From G963665495 sp963667575 (GTDB taxonomy: Bacteria; Desulfobacterota; Desulfovibrionia; Desulfovibrionales; Desulfovibrionaceae), in NCBI GenBank assembly GCA_963667575.2, contig CAXXHY010000001.1:124001-188000 (forward strand): a stretch of 64,000 bases of DNA, given 5' to 3'. The translations under genes and the position numbers were made by a program. Shown in pieces: positions 18,060-26,333 of this stretch. The first letter of the stretch is position 1, and each line of letters starts with the position of its first letter. The notes under the pieces are model-generated. The model saw only the letters and a list, made by a program, of their open reading frames with translations. It did not search any database and was not told the origin of the DNA.

Positions 18060-19583
18060 TTACCTCCCGGCGTGTTTGACGCCCAAGATATCGAGCTCTG
18101 TTTCGGTCAGGGAAATGGCGCGCAGCTTGTCGCGGTTGCCGCGCAGGCTCTCTATGGAGTTGAGCCCCATTCCGCCGAGCATTTCCTTGATTTCATGGCT
18201 CCAGGCCTTGACGAGATTGGCGATACGCTTGGCGGCAACCTCGGGATTCTGGCGCTTTTTGAGTTTGGCGTCGTTGGTGGTGATGCCCCAGGGGCATTTG
18301 CCCGTATAGCAGTAACCGCACATGGTGCAGCCCACGGCCACGAGCACGGCCGAGCCGATGTATACGGCGTCGGCTCCCAGAGCCAGGGCCTTGAGCACAT
18401 CCGCACTGCAGCGGATGCCGCCTGAGGCCACCAGGGAGGCGCGATTGCGGATGCCCTCATCACGGAGCCGCTGGTCCACCGAAGCCAGCGCAAGCTCCAT
18501 GGGAATGCCGACATTGTCCCGGATCATGGTGGGAGCCGCGCCCGTGCCGCCTCTGAAGCCGTCAATGACCACCATGTCGGCCCCGGCACGAACTATGCCG
18601 GATGCAATGGCCGGCGTATTGTGCACTGCTGCAATTTTTACGGATACGGGCTTCTGGTATTCCGTGGCCTCCTTGAGAGCGAAGATCAGCTGCAACAGGT
18701 CTTCGATGGAATAAATGTCATGATGGGGCGCGGGTGAAATGGCGTCCGACCCCAGAGGAACCATCCGGGTCTTGGAGACCTCCTCGTCGATTTTTTCTCC
18801 GGGCAGATGACCGCCGATGCCCGGCTTGGCCCCCTGCCCGACCTTGATCTCCACTGCCGCCCCGGCGTTGAGGTAGTCGCGATGCACGCCGAAACGTCCG
18901 GACGCCACCTGCACAATGGTATTGGCGCCGTACTTGTAGAGCGATTCATGCAGCCCGCCTTCACCGGTATTGTAAAATATACCGGTTTCGGTGGCTGCCA
19001 TGGCCATGGCCTTGTGCAGGTTGAAATTGATGGCCCCAAAGGACATGGCCCCGAACATCAACGGCGTTTCCAGACGCAACTGAGGGGCAAGGGGAGTTTT
19101 CAACCGAGGGCCCTTGTCCGTCTGCTCCAGCTCGATACTGCTCGGTTTTGCTCCCAGGTAAGTCCGCAGTTCCATGGGTTCGCGAAGCGGATCAATGGAC
19201 GGGTTGGTCACCTGGCTGGCATCCAGCTGCAGATGATCCCAGTAAATGGTCTTGTCCTGCGGGCTGCCGGCCCCGGACAGCAGAATGCCGCCGGTGTCGG
19301 CCTGCTTGTAAAGACGTTTGATGTAGCTCTCGGACCACAGGGCGTTCTCCCGGAACTGAGCCGGGTTACGCCGGATGGTCAGGCAAAGCGTCGGACACAT
19401 GGCCGCGCAACGATGACAGCCGGTGCACTTGGTGCTGTCATGATCGACGCGCTCACGCGCTTCATCCCAAAAATGGACTTCATACGGACACTGCCGGATG
19501 CATACTTTGCAATTGATACACCGAGAGAGGTCCCGTTCGACAATGAAATCGAAGAAACTCTTGCTGAGAGGCTTGAAAAGCAA
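18060..19583 (-). CDS. Glutamate synthase FMN/Fe-S subunit, archaeal type, with N-terminal ferredoxin domain
   Basis: A 507-residue protein. Two [4Fe-4S] motifs, CINCKVCIRQCP and CTGCHRCAAMCP, occupy residues about 20-70. The FMN-binding glutamate synthase domain (about 130-480) includes GAMSFGAIN, NTGEGG, QGAKPGIGGHLPG, the FMN phosphate site GGIRCSADVLKALALGADAV and a cluster-binding CTMCGYCYTGKCPWG. It condenses ammonia and 2-oxoglutarate to glutamate. The start is TTG at 19583 with AAGGAGG five bases upstream; no better ATG is present. It is the first gene of the operon, and a promoter lies about 115 bases upstream. Confidence 0.93.
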   Translation of the reverse strand: MLFKPLSKSFFDFIVERDLSRCINCKVCIRQCPYEVHFWDEARERVDHDSTKCTGCHRCAAMCPTLCLTIRRNPAQFRENALWSESYIKRLYKQADTGGILLSGAGSPQDKTIYWDHLQLDASQVTNPSIDPLREPMELRTYLGAKPSSIELEQTDKGPRLKTPLAPQLRLETPLMFGAMSFGAINFNLHKAMAMAATETGIFYNTGEGGLHESLYKYGANTIVQVASGRFGVHRDYLNAGAAVEIKVGQGAKPGIGGHLPGEKIDEEVSKTRMVPLGSDAISPAPHHDIYSIEDLLQLIFALKEATEYQKPVSVKIAAVHNTPAIASGIVRAGADMVVIDGFRGGTGAAPTMIRDNVGIPMELALASVDQRLRDEGIRNRASLVASGGIRCSADVLKALALGADAVYIGSAVLVAVGCTMCGYCYTGKCPWGITTNDAKLKKRQNPEVAAKRIANLVKAWSHEIKEMLGGMGLNSIESLRGNRDKLRAISLTETELDILGVKHAGR

Positions 19584-19698
19584 GATGCCCTCCTTGCGAA
19601 ACGGTTTTTCAGATCAACACAGGAAACATATGCGACGGAGCGAAGAAAAATACAAATTTGCAATAAATCGGAGACTTTTTTTTAACAGTATCTTGAAA

Positions 19699-19726
19699 AT
19701 TACATTGTCGTGAACTTCACTGTCAA
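19699..19726 (-). promoter_or_regulatory. Sigma70-type promoter of the glutamate synthase operon
   Basis: On the minus strand, TTGACA (19726-19721), a 16-base spacer and TGTAAT (19704-19699). The -35 is perfect and the -10 differs at one base. It lies about 115 bases before the TTG start at 19583. Confidence 0.6.
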
Positions 19727-19826
19727 GCAAAAGCAATTTTTCACATGCCTATTTCATATAGAACAGCTTATATTTTTAGATGAAATGCCCATTTTCCGCC
19801 TACTCAAGCAGGAGGAAAATTGTATT

Positions 19827-19922
19827 ATGCGAAAAAAATCACATACTAGTAAGCATATAACATTGTGTAAAAACGAACAATTTTATGTAAAAACACCATC
19901 ATGTACGACAATGAGTGCTTGA
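19827..19922 (+). CDS. Possible 31-residue peptide with strong ribosome-binding site
   Basis: AGGAGG at 19810-19815 precedes an ATG at 19827 by 11 bases; a TTG at 19820 in another frame is at 4 bases. The peptide is basic with two cysteines (starting MRKKSHTSKH). The region is AT-rich, and there is no other sign of coding. I list it because such a perfect site is unusual here; it may be chance. Confidence 0.2.
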   Translation: MRKKSHTSKHITLCKNEQFYVKTPSCTTMSA

Positions 19923-20040
19923 GTTTCATTGGATATTTGGGTATTTCTCCATTGGGTAATGCCCATGCGTGACATTATTCTTTGCTCTTTGACATTACGC
20001 ATCGCAGAAGTACCGGTTTTATACCGAGTGTCGTTGTCTT

Positions 20041-20098
20041 TTTCCTGCATATAAATGTATAGTACACAAAGCCATATGTAATATACATTGGCAGGAAA
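20041..20098 (+). promoter_or_regulatory. Interrupted inverted repeat (hairpin 1)
   Basis: TTTCCTGC (20041-20048) pairs with GCAGGAAA (20091-20098) and, inside it, ATGTATA (20055-20061) pairs with TATACAT (20082-20088). Not explained by a gene end; part of the structured spacer before the universal stress protein gene. Confidence 0.4.
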
Positions 20099-20124
20099 TT
20101 TTCAATTCAACTCTTTTACCTTGT

Positions 20125-20212
20125 CATTCTTCAATACAAAACTGCTCCAACGCCATGTGTGCCCTCTTTTGTATGCCATATGGAGCAGCTTGAAGAATGT
20201 ATTTTGTTTTAT
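20125..20212 (+). terminator. Large hairpin with T-rich tail (possible terminator of an unannotated plus-strand RNA)
   Basis: CATTCTTCA (20125-20133) pairs with TGAAGAATG (20191-20199), and CTGCTCCA (20142-20149) pairs with TGGAGCAG (20181-20188). The plus strand continues with TATTTTGTTTTATTC. No convincing plus-strand gene lies upstream, so it may end a small RNA. Confidence 0.4.
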
Positions 20213-20407
20213 TCAATTACGGATTAATGAAAGTATACCCGTTTCATGAAGTTCTAAACAAAGCCCGTATTGAATGACAAATGTTTTTGCCTAGGAACAC
20301 AGAGATCAGTAGTTCCAGAATTACGGACTCGCGCGAGGATTTCGCACAATCGCGTGCACGGGAAGCTTTTGTGCTTTCAACACCTCTGTAGAAAAAGGGA
20401 GTTGCCC

Positions 20408-20830
20408 ATGTTTTTCAAAAAAATTTTATTGCCGGTGGATGGATCCGAACATTCCAACAGAGCTGTCAGCTATGCTTGCGGAATTGCTCGTTCTCAGGGA
20501 GCGGAAGTGATTCTTTTTCATGCCTATCCGCCCATATCGGAACTGATCGGCGGGGATTCCAAAAAAGAACTCATCGAGGAATCCATCAAGCAGTCCGAAG
20601 CCATGCTCAAACCTTCCAAGGACAAATTGAATGAGCATGATATTAAATTTACGGAAAAAATCACCATGGGCAGACCTGCGGAACACATCATCAAAACTTG
20701 TGAAGAACTGGGCTGTGACGGCATCGTTCTCGGATCGCGCGGACTTTCCGATTTCGAAGGCTTGTTTATCGGCAGCGTAGCTCACCAGGTCTTGCACCTC
20801 GCCACTATCCCAGTCTTGGTCGTACGGTAG
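20408..20830 (+). CDS. Universal stress protein (UspA family)
   Basis: A 140-residue UspA-fold protein starting KKILLPVDGSEHSNRAVSYA. The ATP-binding motif near the end is GSRGLSDFEGLFIGSVAHQVL, fitting the G-2x-G-9x-G(S/T) pattern of ATP-binding members. AGGGAG six bases before the ATG at 20408 decides the start. It lies about 120 bases upstream of the NhaD-like antiporter gene on the same strand, and universal stress proteins are often associated with ion transporters. Its exact partner is unknown. Confidence 0.93.
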   Translation: MFFKKILLPVDGSEHSNRAVSYACGIARSQGAEVILFHAYPPISELIGGDSKKELIEESIKQSEAMLKPSKDKLNEHDIKFTEKITMGRPAEHIIKTCEELGCDGIVLGSRGLSDFEGLFIGSVAHQVLHLATIPVLVVR

Positions 20831-20947
20831 CCTTTTTTCCTAGCGCACCCAACACGCAGAGCTTTCTAAAAACAGCATCGGCACTGCGTTTTTTAATCTT
20901 GCGGGGTACCTAAACAAGATGTTTTTTTAACACGGAGGCATAACAAG

Positions 20948-22456
20948 GTGAAGCGAAGTAAGATATTGATGGTTTTATTCTCCCTGGCGGTTCTATTGAC
21001 CTTTTTCATTTCTCCGGGGATGTCGCACGCGTCCACTGACCAACCCGCCGGGCAACATGCCGCGGCCGCTGAGAGTCATGCCGACGCCGGACATGGTGGT
21101 GAGCATCATGGCGACGCCCCCCATCTGGATGGAGGACTGCTTTCGGCTCCCTGGGTCATTCCTTTTGCCTGCATGCTGCTTTCCATAGCCATCATGCCCC
21201 TGACACTGCCGCATTTCTGGCACCATCACTTCGGCAAGATATCGGTTTTCTGGGGCCTGGTTTTCATTGTTCCATTCATGATTAAATTTGGATTTTCCCT
21301 GGCTTTGTACGAGTTGCTCCATACGCTGCTACTAGAATACATGCCATTCATTATTCTGCTCCTGGCCTTGTTTACCGTGGCAGGAGGCGTACGACTAACC
21401 GGTTCGCTGGTCGGTAAACCATCAGTCAATACCCTGGTTCTGTTCATCGGCACTGTTCTGGCCAGCTGGATGGGAACCACGGGTGCGGCCATGCTGTTGA
21501 TCCGCCCCATAATCCGCGCCAATGCGCACCGTAAGTACAAAGTGCATACGGTTGTTTTTCTGATTTTTCTGGTTGCCAACATCGGCGGCTCATTGACCCC
21601 CCTGGGTGATCCGCCTCTGTTCCTCGGCTTCCTGAAAGGCGTCTCCTTTTTCTGGACCACCAAACACCTGTTCATCCCCATGTGCTTTGTGGCCAGCATT
21701 CTGTTGATCGCCTACTTCATCGTAGACACCATCCTGTACGCAAAAGAAGGCAAACCTGCCGCACCTGCCAATGACTCCGGAGAAAAGCTCGGCATCGAAG
21801 GCGGCATCAACCTGCTGCTGCTGGTCGGCGTTGTGGCATCCGTTCTCATGAGCGGCATGTGGAACTCTGGCGTTGAAATCAACATCTACCATGTTCCGCT
21901 TTCTCTGCAGGATATTACCCGTGATGTCCTGTTGCTGCTCATTGCCGCACTTTCCATGAAACTTACAGATCCGCAGTCCCGAATCAAAAATGAATTCGAC
22001 TGGTTTCCAATTATCGAAGTTGGCAAGTTGTTCTTTGGAATCTTTATTACCATGATTCCGGCCATCGCCATCCTCAAAGCCGGAGAAAACGGCGCACTGA
22101 AAGATGTCATCGCCATGGTTTTCCACCACGGCGAACCCGTCAACCATATGTTCTTCTGGTTGACCGGCGCTCTGTCCAGCTTCCTGGACAATGCGCCTAC
22201 CTACGTTGTCTTCTTCAACACCGCCGGCGGCGATCCTGTCCATCTGATGACCGACATGTCTCACACACTGATGGCCATTTCCGCGGGCGCCGTATTCATG
22301 GGTGCCAATACCTACATCGGCAACGCGCCCAACTTCATGGTTCGTTCCATCGCCGAATCCCAGAACATCAAAATGCCCAGCTTCTTCGGCTACATGGCCT
22401 GGTCCGGCGGCATTCTGATTCCATTGTTCATCATCTCTACATTCGTGTTCTTCTAA
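20948..22456 (+). CDS. nhaD: NhaD-type Na+/H+ antiporter (ion transporter superfamily) with His-rich N-terminal segment
   Basis: A 502-residue membrane protein. A cleavable-looking leader (about residues 1-28) is followed by a His/Ala/Asp-rich exported segment of about 35 residues (with HGGEHHGDAPH), then about 12 membrane helices. Signature stretches are GTTGAAMLLIRP, GGSLTPLGDPPLFLGFL, SFLDNAPTYVVFFNTAGG and FMGANTYIGNAPNFMV, typical of the NhaD branch. It should exchange Na+ for H+. The His-rich segment could sense pH or bind metal; this is inference. The start is GTG with GGAGG eight bases upstream. Confidence 0.85.
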   Translation: MKRSKILMVLFSLAVLLTFFISPGMSHASTDQPAGQHAAAAESHADAGHGGEHHGDAPHLDGGLLSAPWVIPFACMLLSIAIMPLTLPHFWHHHFGKISVFWGLVFIVPFMIKFGFSLALYELLHTLLLEYMPFIILLLALFTVAGGVRLTGSLVGKPSVNTLVLFIGTVLASWMGTTGAAMLLIRPIIRANAHRKYKVHTVVFLIFLVANIGGSLTPLGDPPLFLGFLKGVSFFWTTKHLFIPMCFVASILLIAYFIVDTILYAKEGKPAAPANDSGEKLGIEGGINLLLLVGVVASVLMSGMWNSGVEINIYHVPLSLQDITRDVLLLLIAALSMKLTDPQSRIKNEFDWFPIIEVGKLFFGIFITMIPAIAILKAGENGALKDVIAMVFHHGEPVNHMFFWLTGALSSFLDNAPTYVVFFNTAGGDPVHLMTDMSHTLMAISAGAVFMGANTYIGNAPNFMVRSIAESQNIKMPSFFGYMAWSGGILIPLFIISTFVFF

Positions 22457-22480
22457 GTCGCGACTGTTTCGACTCAACCG

Positions 22481-22513
22481 CCCCCTTTCGTCCAAGACGA
22501 AAGGGGGTTTTTT
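22481..22513 (+). terminator. Strong rho-independent terminator after nhaD
   Basis: A 12-bp perfect stem, CCCCCTTTCGTC (22481-22492) with GACGAAAGGGGG (22496-22507), a 3-base loop and a run of six T. Confidence 0.95.
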
Positions 22514-22840
22514 ATGCAGATAGCTGCTCAAACTCCATTGGGCAGTCCCCATTTCAAATTGTGACTTCCTGCACTTCAGACTCTTTTCCTGCTAAAGAAC
22601 CTGTTACATCTCCCAAAAAACAATCGTAGTTTTTTTCTATATCTTCATTCTATATTTTGTATACTGCACTTGACCATCATATGCGGCAGAAGATACTAAA
22701 GTCTTCGGAGCTGAGCCTCCAACTGCATTGGCCTTCGGATATTCTCTCCGACAATTGCACAACAACGCAGTGACATTGACCACTGTCATCAAAATCGGGT
22801 TAGCTGCACGTCCGATCCTACAAAAAAAGGATTACAAACT
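22514..22840. other. AT-rich upstream region of the glycyl-radical activase gene
   Basis: No gene seen. It holds an inverted repeat at 22771-22788 described separately and a further small repeat TCGGA-N7-TCCGA near 22735-22752. A TTGACC near 22671 could be a -35 but I could not place a convincing -10. Confidence 0.5.
22771..22788 (+). promoter_or_regulatory. Inverted repeat, possible operator of the glycyl-radical activase gene
   Basis: TGACA-N8-TGTCA, centred about 60 bases before the ATG at 22841. An overlapping repeat, CAGTG-N8-CACTG, is shifted by three bases. Could bind a dimeric regulator; the family is unknown. Confidence 0.3.
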
Positions 22841-23854
22841 ATGCATTATGAGCCACGAATAGAACCAACCGATTTCAGAGCTGACATGGAGTGTAAAGGT
22901 ATAGTTTATAAAATACAGCGCAATGCGGTGCACGATGGTCCTGGAACCCGTACGTCCGTGTTTCTCAAAGGCTGTTCACTCCAATGCGCATGGTGTTGCA
23001 ATCCGGAAAGTCAGAAACTCGAGCCTGAAATAGCCGTGTACCCGTCGCAATGCACCGGTGTGGACCAGTGCGGCCAATGCCTTTCTGCCTGCCCCCTGGA
23101 TGCCGACACACTGTTCATCCGCAATGATGCAGGCCAGATTTCAGCCATAAATCGCGAACTGTGCATCAATTGTTATGGCTGCACGGAACAATGCCCCACG
23201 GATGCCCTGACTATTATTGGCCAGGAAATGACAGTGGCCCAGGTAATGGAAGAAATCCTCAAGGACAAGGACCTGTTCAAGGAAACCAACGGCGGCGTGA
23301 CCATCGGCGGTGGAGATCCCTTTATGCAGCCGAAATTCACCCTCGAACTGCTCAAGGCCTGCAAAAAAGCCAAAATTCATACCGGAGTGGAATCCTCCCT
23401 GTGCGTGAACTGGGAAGATGTGGAGAAGGCCCTGGATTTCGTAGACTTTTTCATCACTGACATCAAATCCATGGATCCCGAACAGCATCTGGCCCAAACC
23501 GGTGGAAATTTCGAACTGGCGCATGAAAATATCGGCAAGCTGGCCCGTGCCTACCGGGATACCTACATCCGCATTCCGCTGATCCCAGGATTCAATGACA
23601 GCCCGGACAACATCAGCAAATCAAGCGTGTTCATAGATGAGGAATTCGGCATCAATCTGCTCAAAGTGCAAGTGCTGCAGTACTACGAACAAGGTAAAGA
23701 CAAATACGCGGCCCTGAACAGAGACTTTCCCCTTGCAGATCTGCAGCTGCCCGACGCGCAAACGTACGCGGCTTCTGTCGAACAGGCTCTCAGCATCATC
23801 AAGGAACAGGGGCTTCCGTCCCAGACAGACCGACAGATCAGCGCCTGCGACTGA
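22841..23854 (+). CDS. Glycyl-radical enzyme activating protein (radical SAM, two extra 4Fe-4S clusters)
   Basis: A 337-residue radical SAM protein. The SAM-cluster motif CSLQCAWC (CxxxCxxC) follows IQRNAVHDGPGTRTSVFLKG. A two-cluster ferredoxin insert (about residues 60-130) has CTGVDQCGQCLSACP and CINCYGCTEQCP, as in the activases of choline, glycerol, isethionate and arylsuccinate-type enzymes rather than PflA. The usual SGGEP stretch is IGGGDPF here. These enzymes make the glycyl radical on a partner, but no glycyl-radical enzyme gene lies in this window. The ATG at 22841 has AGGA nine bases upstream; an alternative Met at 22886 is closer to the usual family start. Confidence 0.88.
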   Translation: MHYEPRIEPTDFRADMECKGIVYKIQRNAVHDGPGTRTSVFLKGCSLQCAWCCNPESQKLEPEIAVYPSQCTGVDQCGQCLSACPLDADTLFIRNDAGQISAINRELCINCYGCTEQCPTDALTIIGQEMTVAQVMEEILKDKDLFKETNGGVTIGGGDPFMQPKFTLELLKACKKAKIHTGVESSLCVNWEDVEKALDFVDFFITDIKSMDPEQHLAQTGGNFELAHENIGKLARAYRDTYIRIPLIPGFNDSPDNISKSSVFIDEEFGINLLKVQVLQYYEQGKDKYAALNRDFPLADLQLPDAQTYAASVEQALSIIKEQGLPSQTDRQISACD

Positions 23855-23876
23855 TCTCCGGCCTCAAATACAACGC

Positions 23877-23934
23877 AAACAGCCTTTCCGGATACCATCC
23901 GCCAACCGCGCATGGTGTCGGAAAGGCTGTTTTT
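23877..23934. terminator. Bidirectional rho-independent terminator between the activase and STT3 genes
   Basis: A 14-bp stem, AAACAGCCTTTCCG (23877-23890) with CGGAAAGGCTGTTT (23919-23932), and an inner near-perfect helix ATACCAT/ATGGTGT. Plus strand ends in TTTTT; minus strand in TTTGCG. It serves two convergent genes. Confidence 0.9.
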
Positions 23935-23991
23935 CGAAGCCTCCGCGTGAAAAGCCATAGCCTGACTAAAGCCTTTTGATCTCCGCCCCCT

Positions 23992-26166
23992 TTACGGACG
24001 CACCAGCTCGTATACCCTGACATACGGCGCATTGTTCACCACCAGCTGAAACAAACTCTGCGCGGAATCAGCATTCCCCAGCAGCAACTGCATAAAATTG
24101 CTTTGATACAAGCGACGGTCGACCAGAAAATAGTTCTCCAGTTCCGGCAGCGCCACGAGACAATACGGGTTGTCAGCGTCAAACACGTACTCTGTGCCCT
24201 GAGTTTTCCAAAGCAGAATCCTTCCCACCTCCAACCGGGTTTCGGACAAAGGCGCATTGATACGACCATGTTGCAAATCAATATCCACCGGACCTCTGAG
24301 CTGTTTGAAAAAACCCGGTTCGCCCATGGAGGCTCCCTGTTCGAGATTCCACCGGGAAAAATCAACAATGGTGGGCAGCAAAGGCAGTCCATCAAGTGAC
24401 ACGACAACAAATTGTCGTGCTTTGTCAGATACTTCTTGCCCAATGGTCGCAAAATTGCCAGCCAATTGCTGAGATTTTCGTGCGCCCAGTCTGTTGAAAG
24501 CCTCCCAGGGGTGAAAGCTGTTCAAGGCGCTGAAATGCATTACTGCGGACGCCGTATGCAATGAATCCGCCCCCAGCACTTTGGAAAGGAAATAAACGTA
24601 TTCCGGCCCTTGACGTCCGGGGTCGGCAAAACTGTGCAAGCCGGAAAAAGCCGAAGCCGCATACCCGAAGTCCCACCAGGTCCAGATCATGGAAACGGGA
24701 CGCGTATCAGCAGGAACCAATGTGCCGAGTTTGCGCAGGGCCTGGGCATGAGGGGAAGACAGCACGGATTCCGGAGGCGGAATCCGCATCACGAGTGGCA
24801 CGCATAACACCAGGGAAAGCAGCGCCCGTACAATCCAGCACGTCATTCTGCCATGATGCATGATCGGCAGGCGGCCAAGGACCGCTTCGCCCCCCACCCC
24901 GACTCCCATGGCAACTGCCGGCACCGCGAACATGGACACCCGCGCCCCCAGAAAGGGCGCGCTCAATCCAAAGAGCAGCAGAGGCGTCAGCAGCAAGGCT
25001 TCGGGACGCCTCCCAACAAGCCAGAAAAATCCGCACACCCCGGCCAGAGCCACGCCGGCCCACGGATGCAGCAGGCCCAGCACATGCGCGTATGATATCC
25101 GTTCGGACTCGGCAATGGTCGCGGTCATGGGCGGATATGCCGGAGGCATTATCTCGTCGGCATTCCCTTTGCCTGCCCCGTTGAGAGGCGTTGCGGCAAG
25201 ATCCTTGGACTGCGCCCGGTGCAGATAGGATTCAGCTTCCTGGCCTATGGAGGAAAACAGGGCCAGGCCAGCCAGCAGCAGACACAATACCGCCAGAAGC
25301 ACCCTTTTACTCTGCCCCTTTGGATATAATACAGCGGGATATTTTTTCAGAAAAAACGCAAAGATGCAGGACAATACGATGCCTGGCCAGGAAAAACATA
25401 CGCAAAGAGCGAACAGAATGAGTCGATAAAAAACTCTTGCAACGTCCTTTTTACGAAACCAGACCAGCACCAGGGCCAGAAAAATCATGACCGCATTGGA
25501 AACAGGCAGCAGGCGGTGCCAGTGCTGCATCCAGGCAATGGCGACACCAATGACGACAGGCAGAAAAAAAACAGATGTTAGCTTATTCCCCATGAACAGG
25601 AGCAAGGCCAGCGCCGTTACCAAAGGTAGAGACAGTAACAAAAAGTCCGTATCGTAATAGCCCAGGCCTGTCCGGCATAAATACACCGGCGCCAATGTGG
25701 CCAGCAAACCGGCAACAAGGCCGGCCGCGGAATACCCGAGCATGCGGCAAAAAATGGCCGACAGCGGCCCCAATAAACTGGCGAGCAATGCGGGCAACAA
25801 CCAGGCCGTATACGCAGGCGACAATCCTGTCAGGGAAGAAACAAGACGCAGAAGTTCGCTGGGAGCCAAAGTCGTGGCAGGACCATTGCCCTGGCTGCCT
25901 GCCAACCAGTAATACGCGTCCGGAGTTGCCAAAAGGGGCTCACTGTTTTCCCCGGCAGCAGCGGTACGCATCTCGGGCGCACTCCAGGCTGGCGCGGCAG
26001 ACAAACGAACTCCCAGTCCGATTCCATACAGCAGCACAAGCAAAAGCATGAAACCTGCAAACGTTCTGCAAAAAGGATCTGCGGACGTGACACCGGACGA
26101 GGGAACAAACGCACCGGAAAATCCGGCGCCCCTGGCAGACGGTTGGCAAAAAACGGGTGATTTCAT
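23992..26166 (-). CDS. STT3/PglB-type oligosaccharyltransferase
   Basis: A 724-residue membrane protein with about 11-13 helices in the first 460 residues and a periplasmic C-terminal domain. Catalytic markers are present in order: an acidic site in TPDAYYWLAG (about 81-90), YYDTDF (D172 and D174, the DxD-like metal site), TIAE (350-353, equivalent to the SVSE/TIXE motif) and WWDFG (497-501, the WWDYG acceptor-sequon reader with Phe for Tyr). It should transfer a lipid-linked glycan to asparagine in exported proteins. N-glycosylation by a PglB-like enzyme has been described in Desulfovibrio. No other glycosylation gene is adjacent. The ribosome-binding site is weak. Confidence 0.85.
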   Translation of the reverse strand: MKSPVFCQPSARGAGFSGAFVPSSGVTSADPFCRTFAGFMLLLVLLYGIGLGVRLSAAPAWSAPEMRTAAAGENSEPLLATPDAYYWLAGSQGNGPATTLAPSELLRLVSSLTGLSPAYTAWLLPALLASLLGPLSAIFCRMLGYSAAGLVAGLLATLAPVYLCRTGLGYYDTDFLLLSLPLVTALALLLFMGNKLTSVFFLPVVIGVAIAWMQHWHRLLPVSNAVMIFLALVLVWFRKKDVARVFYRLILFALCVCFSWPGIVLSCIFAFFLKKYPAVLYPKGQSKRVLLAVLCLLLAGLALFSSIGQEAESYLHRAQSKDLAATPLNGAGKGNADEIMPPAYPPMTATIAESERISYAHVLGLLHPWAGVALAGVCGFFWLVGRRPEALLLTPLLLFGLSAPFLGARVSMFAVPAVAMGVGVGGEAVLGRLPIMHHGRMTCWIVRALLSLVLCVPLVMRIPPPESVLSSPHAQALRKLGTLVPADTRPVSMIWTWWDFGYAASAFSGLHSFADPGRQGPEYVYFLSKVLGADSLHTASAVMHFSALNSFHPWEAFNRLGARKSQQLAGNFATIGQEVSDKARQFVVVSLDGLPLLPTIVDFSRWNLEQGASMGEPGFFKQLRGPVDIDLQHGRINAPLSETRLEVGRILLWKTQGTEYVFDADNPYCLVALPELENYFLVDRRLYQSNFMQLLLGNADSAQSLFQLVVNNAPYVRVYELVRP

Positions 26167-26333
26167 TTTGTATGCTCTGGAATCACTGAATACTCCCCAT
26201 CCATTCCCCTTGATCCTGGTGGCATATTACGCAAGCTTGTTGTATAAGGCGGCAAATGCATCAGACAATCCAAGTCTGCTGCACTTATGGATTTACAGGA
26301 GCTCCGACAACACTGACCTAAACACCGCTTGCC

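Larger units (their letters stand above)
19584..20407. other. AT-rich 824-base intergenic region with structured elements
   Basis: It holds the glutamate synthase promoter at its left end, a possible 31-codon reading frame, two large hairpins and a 10-bp palindrome CTCGCGCGAG (20328-20337) close to the universal stress protein gene. Its composition is far more AT-rich than the flanking genes. No tRNA or transposase remnant is apparent. Confidence 0.6.
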
